The notes beneath the pieces are model-generated. The model was not told the DNA's origin, did not search any database, and saw only the letters and a program-made list of their open reading frames with translations. This document shows, piece after piece, positions 32,726-42,709 of a DNA stretch of 64,000 nucleotides; position 1 is the first letter of the stretch; each line of letters starts with the position of its first letter. The position numbers and the translations under genes are program-made. The DNA is taken from the NCBI GenBank assembly GCA_047967505.1, contig CM106540.1, one strand, 5' to 3'. Origin of the DNA: Dipteris shenzhenensis. Lineage: Eukaryota > Polypodiophyta > Polypodiopsida > Gleicheniales.

Positions 32726-32821
32726 GGAGGAAGAGAGAATGGAGAGCTTTTACTTGATCCAAATAGTCCAAGATCAAAGCAAGAGATGAGTAGACCTGGC
32801 ATTGAATAAGAAACTCAACAT

Positions 32822-34223
32822 ACAAGGCTGTGTCATTTGCAAACTTTGAGTCAAGTAGCTCCTCCTCCTATCTAATTGGGAGCCTCAACCCTGTGAGACC
32901 GCCACTTGTGATCTCAAGTAGTAGCCCAAAGCCTCTACCACCCACAACCAAGAAGAGGAAGGGAGCAAGTGGGCAGCCCTGGCGGACCGAGCGAGAGAGA
33001 GGAAAGGCCTCGCCTATGTGTCCTCCGATAAGCATCTGACTAGAGCTCCCTACATATAGCACTGAAGCTCCTCTGACCCATCGATTTGAGAAACCCAATC
33101 TCCTCATACTGCCCTCTAGGAAAGACCACTCCACCCTGTCGTAGGCCTTCTCAAAGTCCAAGAGAAGGATGGCCAGTGGCTATGAATCCTCCTTGGACCA
33201 CCAATCCACTACCTCCCAAAATGTGAAGATGTTGTCCAGGTTGCTGTGCTCCTGGACAAACCCAGTCTACGTGTCATGGATGATGTCAGTAAGATGGGGC
33301 CGTAGCCGCAAACTCAAGACCTTGGCAAGGATCTTATATGCAGTATCAAGCAGAGTGATTAGCCTCCATTGTTGGATGTTTGACCTATCTCCTCCTTTTG
33401 AGATCAAAAAAATCCACCCCTTGCTCAAGGACTAAGGGAGAAGGCCTGTATCAAAAGTCTTCTAGCAAGCTAAATGGAAAGGGATGGAGATAATCTCCCA
33501 GAAGTTCTAGAAGAAGGCCAGAGTCAACAAGCCATCCTCACTCGAGCACTTTTGGGTCAGGAGAGCCTTGAGGGCTTCCCATAGCTCCTCATCTGTGAAA
33601 GGCTCCTCAAGTCTGCCACATAAGGCCTGCGAGCCTATTGTCGGAATGTGATCCCAAACTAGCTCTCAAGCCACAAGATCAACTGGGGTCATCCTCTATG
33701 TCTGAAAGAGCTAGTTATAAAAACCCATGGTCATGTATAGAATCTCTTGTGGGTCAGTGTGCATGATGCCCTGTGAGTCTCAGAGACGTTGTAGCTGTGT
33801 GCCTGTTGATCGGGGCCCAGTAGTCTAAAAGAACTGTGTCAGCCTATCCCCCCTGCTGCACCCATCGGGCCTAGGACGAGTGATATGAGAACTCAGCCCA
33901 CTGTAGCTTCATGTTTAGAACCTCGAGACCAACGCTCTTGAATCTATCACTAAGCCATTGAAAAATTGGGTCCTGCTCCTTGAGCCTCTCGATGGAGGCA
34001 AGGTCTCTCTCCTCAAAGCCTGCTCATGCTCCTAAAGGGTTCTCCTCTGCCTGAGGGCATGAGCTTGTAGCTCCTCACTGTTCCTTTGAGTCACATCAGC
34101 CACCCACACAGCCCAACCCTCAACGATGCCATCTTTGATTACTCCCAAATCCCTGCCATGACCTGCTGAATCTCCTTGTCCTATAGGAGGTCCTCTGGAA
34201 TGCAGACCCCCTTCTGTGGAGAC
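32822..34223 (-). mobile_element. L1-like LINE fragment (reverse transcriptase)
   Basis: On the minus strand, from about 33600 down, the RT motifs appear in order: a W-R/K-x-I-x-L-L block (LITLLDTAYKILAKVLSLRL), TGFVQEHSNLDNIF, LLDFEKAYDRVEWSFLEG and SVRQGCPLAPFLFLVV. The last, at 32832-32843, reads FAND where the catalytic F/Y-A-D-D is expected. The LINE stops there, so it is truncated at its 3' side against element B. It contains several stops. The upstream part (33600-34223) shows LINE-like sequence without clear endonuclease motifs and is cut at 34224 by the 5' LTR of element C. Confidence 0.8.
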
Positions 34224-35137
34224 TATTGACTCTGTGCCAACATGAACTTATGTGGAAAGAGAATGTGATACAACTTTATGTTACAACTTTGTGATACAAC
34301 TTTGTGTTACAACTTTGTGTTACAACTTTGTGATACAACTTTATGTTACAACTTTGTGTTACAACTTCTACATGTAGAAAGAGAATGTGTTACAATTTTG
34401 TGTTACAACTTTGTGTTATAACTTTGTGATACAACTTTGTGTTACAACTTTGTGATACAACTTTGTGTCCATGCTTCCTTGCACTCCATGTCCAAAAGCA
34501 TGTCCTAACCTTGCAACCCATCCTCTCCCTCTCCTCCTCCCTCCTCCTCCTCCTCCTCTCTCGTCCTCCTCCCTCCTCCTCCTCCCTCCTCTCTCTTCTT
34601 TTCCCCATGCTCTTACACCTTCTTCCTCTCCCACTCCTATGCTCCCCCTAAACCCTTTGTTCCTCAACCCTTAAAACTCCATGATCTACGAGGGAGACGA
34701 GTTCTCCACCATGTACTCTACCCTGAACCTTGGAACCTCCTTCTGAACCTTGGATCCTCCTTCTAACCCTGGACTCCTTCTAAACCTTGGAACTCCTTCT
34801 AAACCCTGGAACCTCCTTTTGAACCCTGGAACCTCCTTCTAACCCTAGAACCTCCTTCTAACCCTTAAACTCCTCCTAAACCCTACAACCTCCAATGAAG
34901 GCGAAAGCCTTCATTACCTCAACAAAGATGATTTCCATTCCTTTTACACATGCATGCACTTTGTTTGCTTATCACACTTAAGCCTACGTCTCTCACTGGA
35001 ACACGACTCGAGGTCCTAAGCTACACGTATACTACAATCGACAACTCTAGTATATTTGTAGGTGACAAAAAGCATCGGAACCCTGCATATTGAGAGAACC
35101 AAACTCTTCCTATGAAAGCAGTAGGAAAGAGCCAACA
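34224..35137 (+). repeat. 5' LTR of element C
   Basis: The left limit is set by a match of 33 of 36 bp to the 3' stub at 44724 (start TATTGACTCTGTGCCAACAT here, TGTTGACTCTATGCCAACAT there). The right limit is the CA at 35136-35137, two bases before the primer binding site. It includes a 13-bp tandem array (34266-34470), a CCT-rich tract (34520-34600) and short repeats of AACCTCCTTCTAA type (34720-34880). Confidence 0.7.
34266..34470. repeat. 13-bp tandem array (GTGTTACAACTTT)n
   Basis: Units of 13 bp, GTG-T/A-TACAACTTT with occasional ATGTTACAACTTT, run head to tail, interrupted once at 34365-34390 by a copy of AGAAAGAGAATGTG, which also precedes the array. It lies near the 5' end of the LTR. 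Confidence 0.9.
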
Positions 35138-35139
35138 TT

Positions 35140-35157
35140 TGGCGCCACTGCTGGGGA
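35140..35157 (+). promoter_or_regulatory. Primer binding site of element C
   Basis: TGGCGCCACTGCTGGGGA resembles the TGGCGCC-G-T-T-G-C-C-G-G-G-GA site of Athila/Tat-like plant elements, which pair with the 3' end of a tRNA (usually Asp) to prime minus-strand synthesis. It follows the LTR by two bases. Confidence 0.75.
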
Positions 35158-35790
35158 GACTAGCGTCTCAAGTAAACGAGTAAACATATGTAGGTATGTG
35201 TAAAAAGCAAACTACTTCAAACTTTCATGAACATAACACTCAAGGGCAAGGAGAGTAAAAAAATTTTCCCATTTCTAGCCAACCATATCTACCCCAAGCA
35301 TCAACCTTGGGTTACTATCTTAAGAAATTTCTTTTATTTCTTAAATAGAAGCCACATGATAAACAATCAGGCTAGATAGTGGACACGAATACGTAGAGAT
35401 TGCAATTTCGATCATTTCACCTTTTTGTAGAAAAGCAAATCGAGCTATCCATAAAGAGTTATGGCTCGAGAAGAGTTTAGGGTTAAACCCTAAACCTAAA
35501 CTCAAATCCTATAAAAACCAACTCCACCCCCTCATTCTTCATCTTTCACATTTTGCCTCCATTCTCTTCTTCATTCCGAGCCCTACGCAAGACACTCCTC
35601 CCTCTCCATCGACCACCACCTTACTCCCATCCTCACATTGTAAGTGACTTCGAGCCCATCTCACAGCGATAACCCAGCCATCCACCCACCGTCCATTGTT
35701 CCACAACAATCTTGTTACATCGAGAAAGACTTGGAGAGCGTTTAGGTGACCACCTCTCCCTCCCTTTTGATTTCTGTCTGTCAAGTTTTT
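35158..35790 (+). other. Element C leader, proximal part
   Basis: Non-coding leader between the primer site and the pyrimidine tract. No feature was recognised beyond T/C-rich stretches from about 35520. Confidence 0.5.
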
Positions 35791-35799
35791 TATTTGCTC

Positions 35800-37095
35800 T
35801 CTTTTTTTTTCCCCTCCCATTTCCACCACTCCCCTCCATCTCCATCTCCCCCTCCCCCTTCCCCCTCCATTTCCACCACCCCCTCCCCCCTCCATCTCCA
35901 TTTCCACCTCCCTCTCCCCCTCCCCCTCCATATCCACCACCCCCTCCCCCTCTATCTCCATTTTCACCTCCCCCTCCTCCTCCCCCCTCCATCTCCATTT
36001 CCACCTCCCCCTCCCCCTCCCCTCCATCTCCACCTCCCCCTCCCCCTCCACCTCCCCCTCCCCCCTCCCCCTCCATATCCACCACCCCCTCCCCCTCCCC
36101 CCTCCATTTCCACCACCTCCTCGCCCCTCCATTTCCATTTCCACCACCCCATCCCCCTCCTCCCTCCATTTCCACCACCCCCTCCCCCTCCCCCCTCCAT
36201 CTCCACCACCCCCTCCCCCTCCCCCCTCCATCTCCACCTCCCGCTCCCCCTTCCCCCCTCCCCCTCCCCCTCCCCCCTCCATCTCCACCTCCCCCTCCCC
36301 CCTCCATCTCCACCTCCCCCTCCCCCTCCCCCTTCCCCCTCCATTTCGGCCTCCCCCTCCCCCTCCCCCCTCCATCTCCATCTCCACCACCCCCCCCTTT
36401 TCCCCCTCCCCCCTCACCCCCCCTCTCTCTCTCTCCCCCTTACCCCCCCTCTCTCTACCATCCCCCTCCCGCTTCTCTCTTCCCCCCCTCTCTCTACCAC
36501 TCCCCCCCCTCTTCCTACAACCCCCCTCCCCCTCTCCCCTCTCCACCCTCCCCCTTACCCCCCCTCTCTCTACCATCCCCCTCCTGCTTCTCTCTTTCCC
36601 CCCTCTCTCTACCACTCCCCCCCTCCCCCCCCTCTTCCTACCACCCCCTCCCCCTCTCCCCTCTCCACCCTCCCCCCCACCCCCCGTCGCCCCACGACGG
36701 CACCCCGTAGAGCCGCCCGTAGTACAGCGGTGCTCGCCTTGCCAGTGGCTGAGCTGCAACGGCGATGCTTGTCGGCCCACCTGTGTAGCACCGCCCCGCA
36801 GTGACGCTACCCGCTACCCCATCCCCCTCCCCTCTCACCCTACCCGACACCCCCACCCGCCACCCCCTCTCTGCCCCCTCTCCTCTCACCCCTCGCCTGT
36901 CGCCCCGCCCCCCCTTTTCTCTCACCCCCCACCCTCCTCTCCCCTCACCCCCAGCCCCCCTCTCCTCTCACCCCCTGCCCTCACCCCCCGCCCGCTGCCA
37001 CACTGCCCTGCTTCTCGCCTGCGCCCCGCCCCCCGCTCCCCTCCCCTCTTCCCCCTGTTCCCCTCCCCTCTAGATAAAACCCCCTCCCCCCCCAA
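35800..37095. repeat. 1.3-kb pyrimidine-rich satellite in element C leader
   Basis: Almost pure C and T on the plus strand up to about 36680, built from units such as CCCCCTCCCCCTCCATCTCC and CCACCTCC, then C-rich with interspersed A/G (36690-36800) and again C/T. Long open frames exist in five of six frames because the sequence lacks stop-codon material (proline/serine/histidine on plus, Gly/Glu/Arg on minus). They are not genes. Confidence 0.9.
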
Positions 37096-37743
37096 CCGTC
37101 CTGGACGCCCCCCCCCTAGGTTAGTTAATCTAACTAGATCAACTTGGTTTCAACCCCTCAGTTGGACTTAAAGTCCATTCACATCACCCTTAGGACACCC
37201 CCCCCCCAAAAAACCGACATTTTGCCCCTACTTTACCCCCTTATAGCTCATCTGTTTGAGACCCAAACTGAACCCTGTTTGAACCCAGATTTCACAAATG
37301 GAAACACCACACTACGCTAACCATTTGCACACCATTTCAGCATCCCTAGCACTTGCTCATTTGCACCCCCGTGTGGGTCCCATTTTGCACAAATTCGCTC
37401 ATATCTTCATGTCGTAACCTTCGATTAACGATCCGTTTGCACCAGCACATTTTCCTACACACGTAGGACAATCTTAGGCACTTTATTAACACGACGGCCA
37501 CTACAGAAACTAACACCACTCTACCCCTCCCAACAACACTACATCCATACCCGCACTTGTGGCAGAGACACCCTTGCCAAATCTCGCCCAATCTGCATGC
37601 AGCTATGTTCCAGCCAATGCCTTTGACTCCAACGCTTACCACATCAGCATATAACTCCACTGCAACCACCGCCCCTGCCAATCCTCTACCCCGAATCCCC
37701 CCCTGAGATTCAACAACTCCCTTTAACTCCTTCACGCCCCAAC

Positions 37744-38739
37744 ATGGCTAGACACCGTCATAACCATGATGGGGATATCGAGGTCGATGCAGAGGCTGAC
37801 AATTTCTTCAATCGAAGAAATAACAACAATCAAGGCCAATGCCCCTTGGGAAAACTAGAACTTCCCAAATATAATGGTAGGGGAGACCTAGCCCGATTCC
37901 TCCGGCATTTTGATGTCGCATGTCGCGCAGATGGAGATCAATCCCATGAAACCAAGGTGGCTTGGTTTCCCATGGCCTTAACTGATGAAGCATCTGAATG
38001 GTACCTAGACCTTCTCATGGAAGAATGCACCACATGGGACCTACTTCAAACAGAATTCAAACGACGCTTTCAAACGGAGAGGCTACAAGATGATCCCGCT
38101 TTCCAACTTAGCAAGATCGAACAAGGCCGGAGAGAAGATGTACGCATGTACCTGGATAAGATGAAACGATTAATCACCAAATGTGACCCATGCCTAGATG
38201 CAAAGTACCTCATAGCATGGTTTATTGTAGGACTCAGAAAGAAAATCCGAAAGGATATGAAAAAGATAAGTAGCTATGAAATGTTTAATGCTGCTCATGC
38301 GGCAGCCATTGACATCGAGGATGGCATGACAGACTCAGACACGAGCAGTGATGATGGCAAATCTAGTATCCGAGATAAGCACTCCAAGAAAGGCAAATCT
38401 AAGTCCATTGCCAAAACATCAAATAAAGATTGCCTAGAGGCCATGACCTTGAAGCTGAAAGAAGATATGATGCAGGCCATGGATCAAAAACTTCACTTGT
38501 CTCAGCCACCAACTCAAACATATCCACAACAAGAAAATGTCTGGTGTCCACACTGCATGGCAAATCATATAGCAAATGAGTGCTCGGTCCTCAGAGCTAG
38601 GATCACTGCACAAGCAAATCCCTTGCCACGGTTGTGGTGCCATATCTCATCGTCGGCAGCCATGATGAGAACAGTTGCATCTTCAACATGCGCAACAACA
38701 TGCCTCGACCTCAACAATACCAAGTGGCACCCATACTAG
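37744..38739 (+). CDS. Element C Gag
   Basis: Gag packages the element RNA into cytoplasmic virus-like particles. The open frame of 331 codons starts MARHRHNHDGDIEVDAEAD. The capsid domain (residues about 35-190) has KLELPKYNGRGDLARFLRHF, MALTDEASEWYLDLLMEEC and TEFKRRFQTE, then GRREDVRMYLDKMKRLI and IAWFIVGLRKKIR: a Retrotrans_gag domain. A basic linker (KHSKKGKSKSIAKTSNK) precedes one zinc knuckle, VWCPHCMANHIANECSVL. The frame then runs out; the correct continuation is in another frame (about 38690 onward), so a frameshift separates Gag from the rest. Confidence 0.85.
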   Translation: MARHRHNHDGDIEVDAEADNFFNRRNNNNQGQCPLGKLELPKYNGRGDLARFLRHFDVACRADGDQSHETKVAWFPMALTDEASEWYLDLLMEECTTWDLLQTEFKRRFQTERLQDDPAFQLSKIEQGRREDVRMYLDKMKRLITKCDPCLDAKYLIAWFIVGLRKKIRKDMKKISSYEMFNAAHAAAIDIEDGMTDSDTSSDDGKSSIRDKHSKKGKSKSIAKTSNKDCLEAMTLKLKEDMMQAMDQKLHLSQPPTQTYPQQENVWCPHCMANHIANECSVLRARITAQANPLPRLWCHISSSAAMMRTVASSTCATTCLDLNNTKWHPY

Positions 38740-40100
38740 TATCAGCACTTGCACAAGTGCCGCCAGCTCTAAGGCTAAATCCTGTTCCTATTCGGATACA
38801 AGTCACATAGCTACTCAAGAATCTGAATCCATGACCATATCCAAGAGCACCAAACCCAGCTCCTCATGTAGTACCAATACATCAATTACAAGCCGAGGAA
38901 GTAGACTCATTATTTGAGTATGAAGTAGAGTACCTAGTGTACTATGTAGAAGGTGCAGAGGGTCTAATACCAGTTTATGCAAATCAAGTACGGCCCAACA
39001 CATTTCGAGCACCAATCAAGTGCTACGGTTGTGGAGAAAATTACCGGATCACAGAATGCCCTCATCATGGTAGCCTAGCTACTTTCCAACCACTCTGCAG
39101 AGATTGTGGCATAGGACATGCGTGCATGGATTGTCCCATGAAAAATAAGATCCCAGAACAAACAGAGGTTAAGCCTGACATCCCTATCAGCATCATTGGG
39201 GTGGACCATCAAAGTCTAGGTCCAGTAAGTGTAAAGTCACAACTTGTCAATGTAATTACACACCAACAGAAAGAGGCCACCAAGGACCCTAACATTCCAA
39301 TCCACCCAAAGCGACTTCTGAAAAAGAAAGCACAAGTGTCTCCACCTCCGCCAAGCAATGAGCAACTGAGCTCATCCACATCAACTCCTGAGCCTCAAAT
39401 AAAAGAAGCTCCATACCCGAATGCAGAGGTGGAGAAGGCTCGTTTTCAGGCACTTCAACAATGGGTCCAAAATGAACAAGCTCAATTTGAGGCTGAGAAA
39501 CAAGCTCAAGACCCAATCCATGACTTGGCCCCACAAAGTATTGATATTGTACTTGAGCCTATACTCCAACATCAAACTCCACAACAAAATGTACCGCCAC
39601 ATCAACTTGAAGGAGCCGCACTCTCTAGCATCCTGAGTTGCCCTGTGTCAATTCCCATTGGAATCCTCTTACAAAATTGTCCCAATCTTTGGGAGAGTTT
39701 CAAAGGATGGATTGAACTCGCAAATCCCCCTCCACCTATGAACGACATTGAAGGTATCCCTGTGTGGATGGGTGAGAGAGATGACATACGCAACATTACT
39801 GTGCCTTTGATCCACAAGGCATATAATGAAGTCCAAGCCATAGTGGATGGTGGAGCAGGTGTAAATGTCCTATCCAAAGAGCTCTATGAAGAACGGTGTT
39901 TCCCACCAATGCAAAAGGCTAATTTTAACATACGCCTTGCCAATGATTCATGGGCTAAACCCTTAGGGATAGTGAATGGTGTGTCTATAAAGATCATAGG
40001 AGTCCACTTTTCCCTTCAATTCACAATCTTAGATCTCCCCAAAAAATCCTATCAATTCTTACTGACATCCTTGGTTACGGGAAGCATTAGTCCTCCATGA
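38690..40100 (+). CDS. Element C Gag C-terminus and protease
   Basis: The main frame 38937-40100 starts within a longer Gag C-terminal part. It has two more Cys motifs (IKCYGCGENYRITECPHHG and PLCRDCGIGHACMDCPM), a glutamine-rich linker with a coiled-coil-like stretch (WVQNEQAQFEAEKQAQ) and the protease with QAIVDGGAGVNVLSKELYEE, ANDSWAKPLGIV and KIIGVHFSLQFTILDLP. D-G-G-A is the catalytic form known from Athila/Tat-type proteases. The frame ends at 40100 by a frame change; the continuation LHDWGIDRLTIPNRETVV is present in the neighbouring frame from about 40095. Confidence 0.8.
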
Positions 40101-40362
40101 CTGGGGAATTGATAGATTGACAATCCCGAATCGAGAGACTGTAGTCAAGGTGAATGTGGGGATAGGAGCTATTAAACCAATTGTGCTTAGAGCATTGGAT
40201 GACACATCTTCCATGACAATCTCAAGCAAATCAACTCCCCTGCAACAACATGCCATAGCGGGTGACTCATAAAGCAATGTTAATAACTGGATACAAACAT
40301 TGGCAACCATCAACAACTGTCATTCATATGACCCCATCTTCTCACAGATTGATGCTAAGGTG

Positions 40363-40875
40363 TTACAGGTCGATCCTCCACTGACACATGAAGAACCTCT
40401 TATGTTGGGAACTGTGGGGTAACTTTTCCACTGGTAAGGTGTTTCCAAGTAAGGGTTCATTTGCTGTGCATACTCCTTCCAGTCCCTCAAGGGACCATTT
40501 AAGAGGCGGTGGTTCTGATTTTGAGGGAGTTGACTTTGCAAGGTACAATTCAACAATCCTTGTTTGGACTCGTTCGAATTCATTGAAGTGCTCGGCCTTG
40601 GATTTTTTGCGATTTCCTCCTTCAACTTTCTTGCGGGATCTTTTGCTGTTATTCAACTGCGGAGGTTCAACTTTTGGGAGCTCGACTACCATTAGGGCAT
40701 GCAGAATGGCTAAGTCATTATCAAAGATTTGATCTTCAATTTCAGCATTTGCAGCCTCTGTTTCAAGGTCCCAAGGAAAATCTGAGTCATCATCAGTATT
40801 GGTACCTTCTTCAGGTTCATTATCCCATTCAAGGTTAGCCATAAAGAATGGCATCTCTATAAATATAAGCCACAT
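40363..40875 (-). CDS. Antisense open frame in element C, probably an inverted pol segment
   Basis: 170 codons read on the minus strand inside a plus-strand element. The product is hydrophilic with an acidic half (LEWDNEPEEGTNTDDDSDFP) and a basic half (NNSKRSRKKVEGGNRKKSKA), unlike a random antisense frame. The plus strand over this stretch has no convincing coding, whereas on both sides plus-strand pol sequence reads well (ending PPLTHEEPLMLGT on the left, starting HMCDQETSEKESQEEPNKL on the right). I infer a micro-inversion of about 450-480 bp between protease and RT. The alternative is a true antisense ORF, as some Tat-lineage elements have, though usually downstream of integrase. Confidence 0.55.
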   Translation of the reverse strand: MWLIFIEMPFFMANLEWDNEPEEGTNTDDDSDFPWDLETEAANAEIEDQIFDNDLAILHALMVVELPKVEPPQLNNSKRSRKKVEGGNRKKSKAEHFNEFERVQTRIVELYLAKSTPSKSEPPPLKWSLEGLEGVCTANEPLLGNTLPVEKLPHSSQHKRFFMCQWRIDL

Positions 40876-41200
40876 GTGCGATCAAGAGACTTCAGAAAAA
40901 GAAAGTCAAGAAGAGCCTAACAAATTAATAAATGCAACTATGCCAACCAGTACACATGACACATGTCAGGCTAGTTCAACCCCATCAGAGGCCGATCTTC
41001 GTGAAGTGCCAGAATACTTCAAGAATTATACAAGTGGCAGTGTGCCAATAGCAATGCCAAGACCACTCAGAGAATCTGAAGTTCAAGAAACTGATAGCAT
41101 TGGTGAAACTCCAATCTATGAGGGACCGGAAAAAACACACACAATAAACCTCGCGCTTGAAGGGGAGGAAGAAAAATTGGTCTTCATTGGAAAATAGCTT
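40876..41200 (+). CDS. Element C linker before RT
   Basis: The plus frame 40799-41197 from about 40870 reads HMCDQETSEKESQEEPNKL, SSTPSEADLREVPEYF, PRPLRESEVQETDSIG and NLALEGEEEKLVFIGK, then a stop (TAG) at 41195-41197. Sequence directly after it, LLMEYRDCLAWSYKEMKGIS, begins the RT N-terminus. In related elements this hydrophilic linker is part of one polyprotein, so the stop is likely a mutation. Confidence 0.65.
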
Positions 41201-41209
41201 CATCAAGAA

Positions 41210-42701
41210 GATGATACCAAACTCAAAGATCTCCTAATGGAATACCGTGATTGCCTAGCATGGTCATACAAAGAGATGAAAGGAATTTCACCAGAAGTGG
41301 TAGTACACACGATACCTATAAGGGAAGGTGCTCACCCTAAGGTATGTGGACCTTATCATACAAATCCTAAATATGGCACCATGGTTTATGATGAGCTAGA
41401 AAAAACTACCAGATGCCGGATTCATCTACGAGATAGAGCACACTGATTGGGTTTCACCCATTATCATTGTGCCTAAATGCAACAAGAAGCTCAGAATATG
41501 CATAAACTTAAAAAATGTGAATGCTGCCACGATTAGGGATCACTATCCCCTACCCTTAACAGAAACAGTGTTGGAAAAATTAGTAGGATCCGAAATATAT
41601 AGCTTCTTGGATGGCTTCAGTGGCTATAACCAAGTGCAAATTGCTCCTCAAAACCAATCAAAAACAACATTTGCTATAGAATGGGGTATTTTTGCATATA
41701 GAGTCATGCCATTCGACCTTTGTAATGCCTCAGCCACATTTCAGCATGTCATGTTCACAACTTTCAAGTCATTTTTGAAGAAGGTTTTACAGGTGTTCTT
41801 GGATGATTTGTGCATCCATTCAAACAAACAGGACCACTTAAAATGTCTTGAAGAAGTACTAATCAAATGCAGGGAGTATAGCATCTCCCTAAATCCAACA
41901 AAATGCCACTTCATGGTCACCCACAGAGTTGTTTTGGGACACATCGTCTCTCAACATGGGATTGCAACTGACATGGACAAAATCAAAATCATCATGGAAT
42001 TGCCTCCTCCTACAAATTCCAAAGGTGTACAGGTCTTTATGGGACATGCCAGCTATTATAGAAGATTTATATTGTGGTATGCCATGATAGCTAGACCACT
42101 TTACAAATTATTAGTGGAGTTCTTATGGACCGAAGAGTGCGACCAAGCCTTTGAGCTTTTAAAGTGGCGCCTAATCACAGCACCCATCCTTATATCTCCC
42201 AATTGGGATATTGATTTTCATGTTTATACTGATGGATCCAAGTATGCAATTGGAAGTGTGCTTTGTCAACCTGGTGAACATAAGAAAGACTACACCTTCT
42301 ACTTCGCCAGTCGACAACTCAATGATGTAGAGATCAACTATACAACTATAGAAAGAGAAGCCCTAGCAATGGTGTATAGTGTAAAGAAATTTCGGCACTA
42401 TCTATTGGCAAATGATTTTGTCTTCTACACTAACCATCAAGCATTGCTTTATCTTGTGAACCATCCGTGTACAACAGGCATAATAACCAGATGGCTACTC
42501 TTGCTTGAAGAATTCAACTTCAAAATAGTGGTCCGCAAAGGTGCCCAACACTACACTGCTGATCACATGTCTTGGGTCAAGTCAGGAGAAGAAGCCACTG
42601 GAGTAGAAGATGACTTACCAGATGCCACACTATTTCAAATCGATGCTAGGGTGGTGTGGAGATATCATTGGGTACTTGATGGCCAGAAGACCACCCCCTG
42701 A
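41210..42701 (+). CDS. Element C reverse transcriptase and RNase H
   Basis: RT starts with the EYRDCLAWSYKEMKGISPEV segment and, after a frame change near 41410-41470, the 410-codon frame 41469-42701 holds the rest. Motifs are KLRICINLKNVNAATIRDHY, FLDGFSGYNQVQIAP, KTTFAIEWGIFAYRVMPFDL, catalytic VFLDDLCIHS and VLGHIVSQHGIATDMDKI. RNase H follows with FHVYTDGSKYAIGSVLCQPG, FASRQLNDVEINYTTIEREA and KFRHYLLANDFVFYTNHQAL. At 42649 this copy lacks five bases present in the duplicate (56054-56058), which shifts the frame and ends it at 42701. The catalytic residues look intact. Confidence 0.88.
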
Positions 42702-42709
42702 CATGAAAG

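Larger units (their letters stand above)
27960..32820 (+). mobile_element. Degenerate Ty3/gypsy element B, RNase H missing
   Basis: The order is gag (28051-28900), zinc knuckles (29140-29260), protease motif (about 30120-30170), RT (30790-31773), integrase (31913-32725). RT ends with SLRFLGQT at 31770. About 140 bp later the integrase zinc-binding region starts, so the RNase H domain, normally over 350 bp, is deleted. Many TAG and TGA stops break the frame. It is a different family from A: its gag shares no motifs with A. No LTRs were found. The right end abuts a LINE at about 32822. Confidence 0.78.

Noticed and set aside
34390-34667. Overlapping frames rich in Leu/Pro or Arg/Glu in the LTR
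   Set aside because: They reflect the CCT-rich tract and the 13-bp array.
35539-36804. Open frames of up to 413 codons on both strands (Pro/Ser-rich on plus, Gly/Glu-rich on minus)
   Set aside because: They arise from the pyrimidine-rich satellite, where stop codons can hardly occur. No domain or biased codon use beyond the repeat itself.
39289-39605. Minus frames opposite element C Gag
   Set aside because: Shadows of a convincing plus-strand frame with zinc motifs. In contrast to 40363-40875, the plus strand codes well here.
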